Below are positions 31,878 through 43,922 of a stretch of 64,000 bases of DNA, piece by piece. Source of the stretch: Aralia elata (taxonomy: Eukaryota; Streptophyta; Magnoliopsida; Apiales; Araliaceae); contig JAVJAP010000112.1 in assembly GCA_034770075.1 (NCBI GenBank), positions 310,001 to 374,000 of the forward strand, in the 5' to 3' direction. The notes below the pieces were generated by a model. The model was not told the DNA's origin and searched no databases. It was given only the letters and a program-made list of their open reading frames with translations. Made by a program: the position numbers and the translations under genes. Every line of letters begins with the position of its first letter. Positions within the stretch are counted from its first letter, which is position 1.

Positions 31878-32803
31878 ATGCAGAATTTAAAAATATCAAA
31901 CTCACTATCACTGCGTAGCATACTTGATGCTAACAAACTGACCGAACCGAATTACACGGATTGGTTAAGGAATCTGAGAATTGTTCTCACTGCTGAAAAG
32001 ATTTCTTATGTCCTAAATTCGCCAGTCCTTGTAAATGTTGCAGAAACAGCCTCTGAGGAAGAGATTGCTACTTTCATAAAGTGGCAAGATGATGCAATCT
32101 TGGCTCAATGCATCATGCTCGCATCCATGAGTAACGAGCTTCAGTGTCAGCATGAAACTATAGATGCTCCTACTATATTGCTGCACCTCAAATAGTTGTA
32201 TGGTGAGCAAAGTAGGACTGCTAGATATCAGATATCTAAGAAGCTCTTTCGATCTCGTATGACCGAGGGCACTGCTGTTGAGACTCATGTCCTTAAGATG
32301 ATCAATCTGATTGAACAACTTGGACAGCTTGGGTTTGTGATGGATGGGGAGTTAAGTCAAGATTTGATCTTGCAGTCACTCCTGGACGCCTTCTCACAAT
32401 TTGTTGTGAATTTTCACATGAATAAGTTGGACGTCAGCTTGCCTGAGCTACTTAACATGCTGACTACAGTTTTATTTTCACAATAATTAACTATTTTTTT
32501 GAATTAGCAAAAAAAAAAAAAAAAAAAAACTACTGAAGGTCACTTCTCATCCAACAAGAACCAAGTCTTACTAGTGGAAGAGGCCCAAGGTATCTTCTGA
32601 AAAGAAGAAAAACAAGAAGGCTAAGGGCAAGGCGAAGAGAAAGGATAAAAAGAAACCTGATCCAGATAGCAAAGGAATTTGTTACCATTGCAATAAGCCG
32701 GGACACTAGAAGAGGGACTGCAAGGAGTATCTTGCGGACCAGAAGAAGCTTGGAGAAGCTTCGACTTCCGATCTAGGTTTGTTCATGATTGAAATTAATT
32801 TTT
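31878..32803 (+). pseudogene. Element E gag with internal stops and a poly(A) insertion
   Basis: Copia Gag from ATG 31878 (MQNLKISNSLSLRSILDANK, then NYTDWLRNLRIVL). A TAG at 32193-32195 interrupts it before LYGEQSRTARYQ. The frame runs on to MLTT, where a 61-base insertion with a 20-A tail (32468-32528) brings a stop at 32484-32486. Beyond it the Lys-rich linker and a zinc knuckle (GICYHCNKPGH, then KRDC) follow, with a TAG at about 32707 replacing the usual Trp. Confidence 0.88.
32468..32528 (+). mobile_element. Tiny poly(A)-tailed insertion in E gag
   Basis: 41 unique bases plus 20 A, flanked by ACTAC at 32463-32467 and 32529-32533. Removing it with one ACTAC joins MLTT to EGHFSSNK, as expected for this Gag. 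A poly(A) end and a target duplication indicate LINE-style retroposition of a very short RNA end. Confidence 0.7.
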
Positions 32804-33760
32804 CTGAAAGTCAAAATTCTACTTGGGTATTGGATACCGGCTGTAGTTCTCACATATGTAATAATATGTAGGGACTAAGCAGAAGTAGAAAGCTGAACAA
32901 GGATGAAGTCATCCTACGAGTGAGAAATGGAGCAAAGGTTGCTGCATTAGCTGTAGAAACTTATTGTTTAGCACTGCCTACGAGTAAGTCCATTAGTTTA
33001 AATAATTGTTATTATATTCCGACACTCATTAGAAATATTTTTTCAATTTCTGTATTGGATATGGATATTTTGATATTATAATAAAGAACAACAATTGTTC
33101 TATTTATAATAAAAATGTTTTATATGGTGTTGGAAACCTACTGAATGGACTTTACATACTTGACTTGCATGAAAATATACTTCAAATTGAACAAACTAAT
33201 AAAAGAAAAAGAGATTATGTTAATTATACCTTTATGTGGCATTGTAGACTCGGTCATATTAATGAAACAAGATTATCCAAGTTGCATAAAGATGGGCTTT
33301 TAGAGCTATCTGATTACGAATCATATTCAACTTGTGAATCTTGTCTCATGGGTAAAATGACTAAATCTCCTTTTTCTGGAAAAGGAGAAAGAGTTATAGA
33401 GTTGTTAGCATTGGTACACACAGACGTATGTGGACTATGACAACGAATGCACGAGGAGGGTATCCTTATTTTATTACTTTCACTGATGATCATTCTAGAT
33501 TTGGATATGTGTATTTAATGAAATACAAATCTGAATCGTTTGAAAAGTTCAAAGAATTCGGAAGTGAAGTAGAGAAGCAAACTGGTAAGAGTATTAAGAT
33601 TCTTTGATCGGATCAAGGAGGAGAATACTTAACCAATGAGTTTCTCAATTGTCTCAAAGAAAATAGTTTAATCTCACAATGTACTCCACCAGGGATGCCA
33701 CAGTTGAATGGTGTATCTCAAAGGAGAAATCGAACATTGTTGGATATGGTTCGTTCCATG
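32804..33760 (+). pseudogene. Element E protease and integrase, broken, catalytic Glu changed
   Basis: The protease motif WVLDTGCSSHIC lies near 32824-32859. The pre-integrase zinc region WHCRLGHINETR and CESCLMGK lies at about 33237-33350. The frame stops at about 33438 and the core continues in another frame: first Asp in TDDHSRFGY (about 33482), second in SDQGGEY (33611), the latter preceded by a TGA at 33605-33607. The third catalytic residue, in GVSQRRNRT, is CAA for Gln at 33719-33721 where Glu is invariant in the family. Integration could not be catalysed even without the stops. Confidence 0.88.
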
Positions 33761-35431
33761 ATGAGTTTTACCGACTGTCCAGTATCCTTTTGGGGTTATG
33801 CCCTAGAATCGGCTGCATACCTACTTAACAAGGTACCTACCAAATCCGTCCCAAAGACCTCATATGAGATATGGACAGGGAGGAAACCAAATCTTAAGCA
33901 TGTTAGGACTTGGGGTTGTCCAGCTTATGTTAAAAGGTTTGAGCATGATAAGCTGAAGACTAGATCCGACAAATGTAGATTCGTGGGATACCCTAAAGAA
34001 ACATCAGGGTATTATTTCTATCATCCTACTGATCAAAAGGTGTTTGTTGCGAAACACGCTGCCTTCTTGGAAAAGGAGTTTATCCTTGAAGGGGTCAGTG
34101 GGAGTAAGATATATCTTGAAGAAGTTCAAGAACCACAAAATATTATGGATCAAAGTCAGGTACCTAACCAAGTAGAAGAACCTACTGTACCACTACCTAT
34201 TCGTAAATTTGGAAGAGTACCGAAGATACCTGATAGGTATGGATTCATCATAGAGGATGATGATGAGGTACGCATTATAGATGATGATGATCCATTGACT
34301 TACGAAGAGGCTATGAGTAGTGAAGACTCAGAGAAATGGCTAGAAGCCATGAAATCCGAGATGGACTCCATGTATGAAAACCAAGTATGGACTTTGGTTT
34401 CACCACCTGAGGGCATTAAGCCTATTGGATGTAAATGGGTCTTTAAGAGAAAGACTGGAGCAGATGGCAAGGTAGAAACCTATAAGGCCCGACTGATTGT
34501 AAAAGGTTTCAAACAAAGGCAAGGAGTTGACTATGATGAAACCTTCTCACCAGTAGCTATGCTCAAGTCCATTCGGATTTTGCTTGCAATTGCAGCTTAT
34601 TATGACTACGAGATCTGGCAAATGGACGTGAAAACGGCCTTCCTCAATGGAGAGCTTGAGGAGAATGTATATATGATACAGCTAGAGGGTTTTATTTCAA
34701 CGGTTGGAACAAACCAAGTCTGTAAGCTACAACGATCCATTTATGGATTAAAGCAAGCTTCTCGAAGATGGAACATCCGTTTTGATGAGATAATCAAAAG
34801 GTTTGATTTTATCAAAAATGAGGATGAACCTTGTGTGTACAAGAAGGTTAGTGGGAGCGCTGTTTCATTCCTTGTATTATATGTTGATGATATATTACTT
34901 ATAGGGAATGATGTTCCTATGCTACAGTCGATCAAAATTTGGTTATTTAAACACTTCTCCATAAAGGACTTGGGTGAGGCATCCCATATTTTGGGGATAA
35001 AGATCTATAGAGATAGATCTAAAAGGATGCTGGGCTTGACCCAAGGAAAGTACATTGACTCGATGCTAAAAAAGTTTAGCATGAAAGATTCCAAGAGATG
35101 CCTCATGCCGATGAGCCATGAAATACATCTCTCCAAGAAACAGGCCCCAAAGACACCTGAGGAGAGAGACCGGATGAGTAAGATTCCTTATGCTTCCGCA
35201 ATAAGATCTATCATGTACGGTATGATATGTACTAGACCAGATGTCGCTCATGCACTTAGTGTAACAAGCAGATATCAGTCGAATCCAGGAGAAGAGCACT
35301 GGAAGGCAGTGAAAAACATCCTAAAGCACTTGAGAAGAACTAAGGATGTACTTCTTGTCTACGGTGGGTCTGAATTGAAACTAGAGGGCTATACAGGCTC
35401 AAGTTTTCAAACGGACCAAGATGACAGTTAA
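33761..35431 (+). pseudogene. Element E reverse transcriptase
   Basis: Part of a long open frame (33695-35431). It contains the integrase C-terminal region (RTWGCPAYVKRFE), the linker, then RT with WKWVFKRK-type start (GCKWVFKRK), QMDVKTAFLNGEL, YGLKQASR and an intact catalytic YVDD at 34880-34891, and GIKIYRDRS. The open length is unusual for an otherwise dead element. It ends at a TAA (35429-35431) just inside RNase H. Confidence 0.9.
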
Positions 35432-35860
35432 TCCGTTTCAGGGTATGTGTTTACCTTAAACGGTGGCGTGATGAGTTGGAAGAGTTCCAAGCAGCAAACA
35501 GTTGCTGATTCAGTGACAGGGGCAGAGTACATAGCTGCAAGTGAAGCTGCAAAGGAAGCTGTTTGGATGAAAAAGTTCATAACTGAACTTGGAGTGGTTC
35601 CTAGCATTAGAGGAGTTGTACCTTTATTTTGTGACAACAATGGAGCTGTTGCGCAGGCTAAGGAACCCAGGTCTCATCAGAAATCTAAACACGTGTTGCG
35701 ACGGTTTCATTTGATTAGAGAGATCATTGAAAGAGGAGATGTCACCCTGGAGCGTGTGGACTCTCAAGACAACATTGCAGATCTATTTACTAAAGCTTTA
35801 ACTCAACAGCAGTTTGATCGTCACTTAGAGAAGATGGGTATTAGATACCATGGCGATTGA
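35340..35860 (+). pseudogene. Element E RNase H with lost catalytic Asp
   Basis: RNase H spans the stop at 35429-35431 and continues SGYVFTLNGGVMSWKSSKQ to IADLFTKALTQQQF and a stop at 35858-35860. The first catalytic Asp is Gly here (YTGSSF, GGC at 35396-35398) where H keeps YTDSSF. The TEAEYIAAS motif is TGAEYIAAS. CDNNGAV is intact. Confidence 0.88.
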
Positions 35861-35880
35861 CTTTAGTGCAAGTGGGAGAT
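35861..35880 (+). promoter_or_regulatory. Element E polypurine tract
   Basis: AAGTGGGAGA immediately precedes the 3' LTR; the same run precedes the H LTR at 51100-51110. Confidence 0.75.
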
Positions 35881-37696
35881 TGAAAATAGTATGCACACAA
35901 GCCAATCATATTTGATATGATGCAGCATATACTTTGTAATCTTATTCATTTATTAATAAAAGAATTGATTTTCTTAAAAGGCATTTTATATTATCTACAT
36001 GGTGCTGTTATATTAAATATGATAAACCCATAGTTTTGAGCAATGCTTCTAGAATCATGATGGTGATCATGCTAATGAGATCTAAATTCTAGAAAGCTCA
36101 CAAACTAAAATCGTTCCTAATCGTTGGATTACTAAATAGGGGATTAGTGAATCCGGATAGATTAGTACATACGTTACTTGCTCTTAAGAAGAGGATGATT
36201 GATCTCATAATCATTTGTGTAGAGACACTAAATCAAGTATGTAGGTGGTTATTGGAGAATAAGTTCACTGAACGTGGCTCGCTAAGGAATATCTAATGGA
36301 GTTTTACTCGCCTGTCAATAGGAATTCCTATAGTGATAGTAGTACAAGTGATCCTTGGACTTGAGATCATCATAGTATCTTGTGTATGATGAGTTATACT
36401 TTGACATATCCCTTAAGACCTTTAGGGTATATCAAAGGGTATGATTGGGTATAATAAGTTGTGCATGGAGATAGGTGAATGATCAACAAAGAATCTACCA
36501 CGTCTAGTAAAAGATGTGAATGTCCTATGTGATTCGATAAATGACAACTCAGTAGTCATTGGCAAGGCAGAATGAAATTAGAAAGGGTTTCTAATTTGCA
36601 TTATTTAGAGTTGTGCATTTGGGAATCGAAATACATATAATTAAATAAAATAAGACTTGACAGTAAATCCATGTCTTATATTTAATTGGGACATTGTATG
36701 GTAGAAAGATTGAATTGTACGGTAACTATTCACTGAAAGGTTCTTTTGTGATTAATGTTGAAATCTATATTAATTGGAAAGTGATTGATCGCTAAGGGGG
36801 CTTACCCTTATTGTAGAATAAATATTATTTATTTAAATGAATTAAATAGTTTAATTTATTTATTTAAATAAAATTAGAATTGTTCTAATTGATTTATTCA
36901 CAACCGGTTTTATATAGAGAACCTAAAGGGTCACACCGCAAAAGGAAAATATTTATTTAAGAAGTAAATGGCATAATTGTAATAATAAGTTAAGTGTATT
37001 TAATTTAATCTATAGGGATAGAATAAATTAAATAGCTTAATATTTATTATTTAATATTTCAAAAATATTAAATATAAATTAATAAGAGGATTCTTATTAT
37101 TATTACTATTACTATTATTTAATTCCTAATAGGGATTGGGAATTAATTAATAGAAGTACTCACACATGAATTCCTAATTGGATTAGGAGCATAATTAATT
37201 AAAGAAGTTTAATTATAATAGAAACCCTAATCCTAAATAGTTTAAGGAAGGGTTTTCCTACATCTCTAAATAAGAGGAGTCTTATCATAGATTAGGGTTA
37301 CACACTCTTGCATTAGATTGTGGAGAGTACTTACAATTTCTATAGAGATAGAAACTAGGGTTTTGCCAATACCCAACTTCTTGAATACCTATTCTTCCTT
37401 GGTGGATCACCTCTAGAGGCCAAACACTTGGGTGGCTAACGTTGATCAAAGGAAGGAATCTCATCCGTAAAATTCAAGGAGAACGCGAAGGAATTGGAGT
37501 TGAACTTGTACCCGAGGAAGCACAGTTCTGTGAGGGTATAATTTCTTAGTCTCTATCTCTTTCGTTTATATCGTTAATTGAGCACATAGATTGATCTTGG
37601 TGATGGTTTGTATAAAAATTTTAAAATTCGTTTTATCGCGCTTCTGCACTATTTATGTAATTTGATTGCATGTTCGTGCTATATACAAACCTAACA
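35881..37696 (+). repeat. Element E 3' LTR
   Basis: Direct repeat of 28399-30218 with the same TG...CA ends, followed by CCAAT (37697-37701) and the interrupted D pre-gag ORF. Confidence 0.94.
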
Positions 37697-38087
37697 CCAA
37701 TGGCCTGTACTGCTCGTCTCGATCTTGGTGATCCTGGTTTTGCTCCTCTAAGTGGGCTACTCGATTCTCGAGCTCCTCATTCCTAGTTGTCAGCTCTTCG
37801 ATGATGTCACTAGCAGTAGTGCCCATGCCATCTGCATACTCAGGTGGCTCATCATCCTCCGTCACTGGATCTTCCTCGGGGTCATCATCCTCCCCCTCGT
37901 CGCTTAACAGCCTCAGCACTCTTCCAGTAACTGGCTCCTTCTCAGAACCATACTCGGCCTCAGACTCATCCCTAGTGTCTATCATCTCTGGCTCACTCGG
38001 CTGCACCTCCATTAAATGCCCTGCGTCCACATGAATGTCTGTGAACTCCACCTCTCTAGTAGGACTGGACTCTCCCATCTCAGATAT
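37697..38087 (-). pseudogene. Element D pre-gag ORF, N-terminal half
   Basis: Reads leftwards from position 38087, where the start codon is ATA instead of the ATG seen in I; the preceding GTGGCTGTAG acceptor-like word is intact. The protein is acidic (DESEAEYGSEKEP, DEGEDDDPEEDP), then carries the conserved core DEPPEYADGMGTTASDIIEE and ELENRVAHLEEQNQDHQ before E interrupts it. It is about 90% like the I protein by eye. Confidence 0.88.
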
Positions 38088-38280
38088 CCTACAGCCACAG
38101 ACAAAATAAATAGACAACAAGATGTCAGGGCCACAATAAAATATATTCATTGATAAAATGAAATGATATTTTATCATGCACAACTCGGCTCGATGGATTT
38201 CCACATTCCACCTCCAGACATGACCATCAAATGAATCTCCTCGATCCATCACCTAGCGTACTCAATACGAATTTAATACT

Positions 38281-38337
38281 AAGGTTATAACCTAGGTTTC
38301 GCATTCCTAAAGTCTATAACCTAAAGCTCTGATACCA
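38281..38337 (-). promoter_or_regulatory. Element D primer-binding site and leader palindrome
   Basis: The PBS TGGTATCAGAGC is at 38337-38326 on the minus strand, three bases from the LTR. The leader palindrome pair AACCTAGGTT/GGTTATAACC follows at about 38281-38300, as in C and I. Confidence 0.9.
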
Positions 38338-38572
38338 ACTTGTGACACCCCCAAATTCAGGTACCAATACCTCAAATTTGGTGCTCACGATAAAGTACAT
38401 TCATGCACCTCTAAACAACATAAGTCAACTAATGCGGAATAAATAAACATATGTTGTTCATTACAAAAGGTTTACTACGGTCCCAAGGTCTATAACGTTA
38501 AATAGAATACATCGTAGAATACAATAATATTATAAAACGATTCCACGATTACATAACATGATAGTCATATAA

Positions 38573-38625
38573 CTATTCCTTAAGCTTTCCTTTGCCTTTG
38601 TCCACTTTGGAACTCCCCGGCTTAA
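38573..38625 (-). other. Exon-like Lys-rich frame in the D LTR
   Basis: After CTATTGCAG the frame reads AVKPGSSKVDKGKGKLKE and stops at TAG (38573-38575). It matches F (SVKAKTSKVDKGKGKVQE) in length and pattern. Confidence 0.45.
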
Positions 38626-40086
38626 CTGCAATAGGTTCATGATATAGCAAGGTTGAGCAACTACTTTGCTCAGCAAGTTTAAAATGACTAAAGCATACAT
38701 CATGAATGGATGAGAATAATAGCAGCATAGATCAACAATTTATGAACATTAATGAAATAGCTGAAATGACATAACCAAAGTTCAAATGGAACAAGGAATA
38801 TTAATTATTTACTGCTGAGTGGTCCAACCAACCATGAACTTGGCCAAAAAGTCAATCATCCCTAACCCTTTTAAATCGGCCCTGTCAGTAGTACTCGAGG
38901 GGATCAGCCTCTCGTACCCCATGTATATGCATAACATTAAATCCTGACTGTATAGGATAGCCAGCACCTATACTCCCCTATTAAGGGTTGCTCTCTCAGT
39001 CCAAGAATCCCAGTTTGGATAGCTTTTAAAATAATAACCTGTACATGTCTAGCCGAAACAAATGGCGTAGACTATCTCCTTAAACAGTTCATGAATGAAG
39101 AATTTAAACATTTCACAGTCCAACATCAGATAATGAATTCAGATGCATAAGTTGTGAATATCAATAATTTATCCTTGATGTGGAGTAATTGACAATAATT
39201 AATCCACTAATATAATTTGAAAGTAATAACTCGATTTGAGTCATGAGACTTGCACAGTATACAACATTTGTATAAAATAGGAAACCTACTCGAATGGAAA
39301 CAGTTGAGTAGGGAACTTGCAACAATATAGAATGATTGCTCAATTAATAAACAACTCGCACAATAAATAAAAGTTGTACGGTTGAGAAAACCTGCCCAAT
39401 CTTATTTTGAGCTAGGATAAGGAAACTTGCATTCAATATATAGAAAGAATGAAGTTAGGGAACTTTCCTGAAGCGCTGCTACAATATTACAACACACGCT
39501 CCTTAATATCCTACACAATTAGATACATATTCACATACAATTAGTCACACACGGGATACCAAATATTTATTTACACAACTCTATAATGTCCCATTCAAAT
39601 AAGAAACAAAATATTAAACAAGGTTATGCCCACTAGTTACGGCGTTACGACGCTTGCACGTCTATACGCCCAACTTGCCTATTCGAATGCCCAAGCGACA
39701 CGCAATTGCGTACGCCTAACACGCCCATTCGATTTATCTAATACTTATTGGTTAATGCTAAGTATCATTATAAATCATAATAATCATGTTATGAAAGTTT
39801 AGAAACATCACTTTACAGGGTCGGGGGCATTACATGTGCAAATGCGCATGGCCCGACGCCCTCCGATTAACCCCAATTACGCATCAGTCCTATAAATGGC
39901 TAATTTAGGCCATGATACAGATCTCAAATTGAAAAACTTAAAGAACGAAAGTTGTAGGTCTATTCTTCCTCTTTCCAAATCATCTTGAATCATCTAATTT
40001 CGAGTTCGTATGAGAAAGTTATGGACATTTTACTACAGGAGGTCAAAACAGTCCAGTCGGGCACGTATGTGCCTGACACGTGTCCA

Positions 40087-40131
40087 GCGCAGCTGCGCCC
40101 AATTTGGCCTTATGAACAGCGCAGCTGCGCT
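40087..40131 (-). repeat. Two GCGCAGCTGCGC palindromes in the D LTR
   Basis: Perfect 12-mers at 40087-40098 and 40119-40130, the second extended to 14 bp. They lie about 620 bases after the predicted donor. I and J, otherwise alike around this point, have different palindromes here. Confidence 0.92.
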
Positions 40132-40801
40132 ATTCATACAGGCCCAGAATCTGCAGAATTCTCCAGATGCGAATTTCCGACCTCTTTCCACTCCGATCTC
40201 CATAACTTCTTCCATATACGTTCAAATTGGTTCATTTCGGACTCTATGGACTCCTAACTCATGGGGCTACACCATATCAAAAATTTAGAGCTACCCATTA
40301 ACATTAACATAGATAAATCTTAGGCCAAAGTACAAAGTAGTACAAAAATTCGGAGTTCTTGGTGTTCTTGGTGTTCTTCACCAAAATCACCATAACTTAT
40401 TCGTTTTAAGAGCTTTTTACTCCGTTCCAGTTGGGTGATGATCCTCACTCGTAAGAGCACATCACAATAACCATAAACACAACATCTAACATCAAAGATT
40501 TATACAGTTCTTGTCCAAACAGTCCGTATAGTCCATTTATTTCCCCTTTATGCATAGGTCCGAATCATTCGTTCTTTGTTCCACTTTTGGATGTTATTAA
40601 TGGATGTTTTAAGTCATTAACAACATATAAACTCATTCATTAACAACTAACAACATCACAACAACAAAATACGAAGTCTACCATTAATGAACCAAAAACT
40701 CTAGGAAAACTTGAAATGAAAGAGATGAATTTGGTTTTGATGTTCTAACCTCTTGTAGCTTCCTTCTTAGTAGCTAGAGGGTTGTTACAGTGGCTAGCTG
40801 C

Positions 40802-40832
40802 CTTCTTCTTCTTCTTCTTCTTCTTCTTCTTC
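40802..40832 (-). repeat. (GAA)10 microsatellite in the D LTR
   Basis: Ten CTT triplets on the plus strand. On the element strand this gives a GAA run within the predicted first exon, where the other LTRs also carry GAAGAAG words. Confidence 0.9.
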
Positions 40833-41622
40833 GTTCGTCCGACCGACTTTCTCTCTCTGTTTTCTATTTCCAGCAATTCCTTCTCTTTCTCTCTCCTTGT
40901 ATCACTCTATCTTCTCTCAAATCTCACTATATACTCTCAATAATCTGGAGAACCAACTTTGGAAGAGGAATGAAATGGAAATGGAAGAGGGACTGAGCAG
41001 CACTTCGCGGGAATTTAGGGAGTCCAACTGAGTGGTTTAAACATTCAAGAGGAATGTTGTGAAATAAGGAATTTCAATACATGGAGCTTGGTGAACATAG
41101 CATGATGTCGACCACCTCCTCTTTCCTTGCATTTGATTGGTTAATTTCAAATTAATGAACACTATTTGAGTGACACACAAATAAATAATACCCGAATAGT
41201 CCCTACCTATATCCGAAAACTCCCACTTCTATACCAAAATAGCACAATAACTCTACCCAAAATTAAAATGGGTACTCCCATAAATTATTGGGATGCATAA
41301 AAATAATTATTATGGGATTTGTCCAAATATTCGGAACACCCATATAATACATTTCGGATACGGATAAAATCACGTATCAGCCTGAATAAAATTTCTGACG
41401 TTTGGAAAAATTATTCGTGACTAGTGATTTAGCGACGCTACGCGAAATCAATTATTCACTTAAATAAAACTATAACACGTAAACTTTCATACATTCGCTT
41501 CACCCAGGTTGTCACACAACCTTTAAACATGCAACAAAAATAATATTAATAAAATATAATATATTTATTAATATTCAAAAATTTAAATTACAAGGCAAAA
41601 TCCAAAATTCCCGGTCGTTACA

Positions 41623-43862
41623 GAAGTTGTACGCTAAGTTTTCTAAGTGTGAATTTTGATTGCAAAGGGTGCAGTTTTTGGGGCATGTGATCGACCAAGA
41701 TGGTGTTTTAGTGGATCCAACAAAGGTGGAAGCCGTTATCAATTGGGAGCAGCCGAAGATGCCAACGGAGGTCCGGAGTTTCTTAAGATTAGCAGGATAC
41801 TATCGGAGATTCATTCAGAATTTCTCGAAGATAGCATCGCCATTATCTAATCTAACAAGGAAAACCGTAAAGTTCATTTGGACGGATAAATGTGAGGAGA
41901 GTTTCATGGAGCTAAAGAAGAGGCTTAGTGAAGCATTTGTGTTATCATTCCCAGATGATACAAGAGGATTTGTTTAGTGATGCGTCTCACAAGGGTCTTG
42001 GCTGTGTGCTAATGCAGCATGGCAAGGTCATTGCGTATGCGTCACATCAGCTGAAGGACTATGAGAAGGGTTACCCAACTCATGACCTAGAGTTGGCCGC
42101 GATAGTTTTTGACCTGAAGATTTGGAGGCACTACCTATACGGAGAAAAGTGTGAGATATATATGGATCACAAAAGTCTAAAATATATCTTTACTCAAAAG
42201 GAGCTGAACATGAGGCAGAGCCGATGGCTAGAATTGATCCAAGATTACGACTGTGAGATTCTGTACCATCTAGGCAAGGCAAATGTAGTGGTTGATGCCT
42301 TAAGCAGACAAATCAGAGGGAAGTTGTTGAAGTTAACCACTCAAGAAGAGTTGGTAAGGGATTTTGAACGACTCGATTTGGAGATCAGGTATCCAAGGGA
42401 ACCAGATGAGAAATTATGTGTCGTGATAGCAAGCCCGACCTTATTGGATAAAATCAAGGAGGCTCAGGAAAAAGGATGAAGATTGTGGTAGTATTAAGGA
42501 GCGTATTTTCAAAGGGGAAGAGCTCAAGTATAAGATTGATAGTACAGGGTTGCTAAGGTTTGAAGGGAGGATCTGGGTACCGTTGAATCCGGAGTTAAGA
42601 GAAGAGATTCTCCAAGAAGCTCATACTACGAAGTACTCAGTACATCCCGGGAACATGAAAATGTATCAGGATTTGCGGCATAATTTTTGGTGGCGAAATA
42701 TGAAACGAGAAGTGGGAGAGTGCGTCAGCCGATGTCTAACATGCCAGCGGATTAAAGCAGAACACTAGCGACCGAGCGGACTACTTCAACCATTAGAAAT
42801 TCCGGAGTGGAAGTGGGAGCACATTACGATGGACTTTGTGGTATGACTGCCACCAACTCATAAGGGTTTAGACGCCATATGGGTAATTGTCGATCGTCTG
42901 ACCAAGTCTGCTCATTTTCTACCAATCAAGATACGGTATAATCTGGAGCAATTAGCAAAGCTTTATGCGAAAGAGACAGTGTAACAACATAGAGTGCTGG
43001 TATCAATTGTATCTGATAGAGATTCGCGCTTCACGTCAAAGTTCTGGATGAGTCTATAAGAGAGATTGGGAACACAATTGAGATTGAGTACGGCGTACCA
43101 TCCTCAAACTGACGGCCAGAGCGAGCGACGATTCAGACCTTAGAAGATATGTTTCGACCAGTCGTGATGGAATTAAAGGGCAGCTGGGATGACCATTTGC
43201 CATTAGTGGAGTTCGCTTACAACAACAGCTATCACGCTAGTATCAGCATGCCACCGTACGAAGCACTATATGGGAGAAAATGCCGAACACCGATGTGTTG
43301 GGACGAGGTTAGAGAATGAAGACTATTGGGATCTGAAATGGTACAGCAGACTGCAGATACAGTACAACTGATCAGAAATTGGCTGGTAGCAGCTCAAGAT
43401 CGTCAGAAGAAGTACGCTGATCTACACCGTCAAAAGCGGGACTTTGACGTGGGCAACTTCGTATTTCTGAAGGTATCTCTTTGGAAGAGGAAGATTCGTT
43501 TTGGCAAGAAGGGTAAGTTGAGCCCTAGGTTCATAGGACCGTTCGAGATTTTGAGGCGAATCGGCGAAGTGGCGTACGAGGTAGCGTTACCTCCTAAACT
43601 TGAGCACATTCACAACGTGTTTTATATGTCAGTGTTGCGGCCGTATAAACTGGACTACAAGCACGTTATCTCCTATGAACCGATCCATGTCGAGAAGGAC
43701 TTATCATACGAGGAATTTCCTGTCCAGATACTCGATAAGAAGGAACAGAAGTTGAGGAATAAGATCATACATTTTGTCAAAGTTCTCTGGAGAAATCACG
43801 CAGTTGAGGAAGCTACGTGAGAACTCGAAGAAAAGATGAAAATTATCCGTTTTTGTTTGAGT
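41623..43862 (+). pseudogene. Element F pol: RT C-terminus to chromodomain, heavily broken
   Basis: Pol resumes at KLYAKFSKCEF directly after D. A TGA follows (about 41658), then RT continues to FPDDTRGF, where five bases are missing (about 41972) and the frame changes. RNase H (SDASHKGLGCVL to VVDALSR) reads at 41970-42310. A frameshift near 42466, a stop at 42766-42768 and stops near 42846, 42983 and 43060 break the integrase. The C-terminal part from 43326 carries RFIGPFEIL and KVLWRNHAVEEAT, then a TGA at 43818-43820. The most decayed pol here, consistent with F being the oldest layer. Confidence 0.9.
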
Positions 43863-43886
43863 AACTCTATTTATTTTTATTTTTAT

Positions 43887-43922
43887 AATTCCGAGGACGG
43901 AATTTTTATAAGGGGGAAGGGA
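43887..43922 (+). promoter_or_regulatory. Element F hairpin and polypurine tract
   Basis: AATTCC (43887-43892), loop GAGGAC, GGAATT (43899-43904), then the purine run AAGGGGGAAGGGA up to the LTR start. Confidence 0.8.

Larger units (their letters stand above)
28399..37696 (+). mobile_element. Element E: Ty1/copia retrotransposon with both LTRs
   Basis: A 9.3-kb element: 5' LTR 28399-30218, PBS, 1.66-kb leader, gag, protease, integrase, RT, RNase H, purine tract and 3' LTR 35881-37696, with CCAAT duplications. Integrase precedes RT, which defines copia. RT and RNase H wording (YVDDILLIGND, EAEYIAAS-type, HQKSKHVLRR) suggests the Tork lineage, but I cannot confirm that here. Multiple stops and two lost catalytic residues make it inactive. 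Its LTRs differ by scattered substitutions, so it is older than C. Confidence 0.93.
38341..41622 (-). repeat. Element D 5' LTR (3.28 kb)
   Basis: On the minus strand it begins TGTAACGACCGGGAATTTTGG at 41622 and ends GGGGGTGTCACA at 38341. Same subfamily as the I LTR. It has an AGAGTATATAG TATA-like word near 40925, a (GAA)10 exon tract (40802-40832), donor GAG|GTTAG at 40750/40749, GC palindromes at 40087-40131, GGCTGATCCC at 38909-38900, and an acceptor near 38626 with a Lys-rich frame ending at 38573. At its right edge the pol of F resumes, so D lies within F. Confidence 0.93.
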
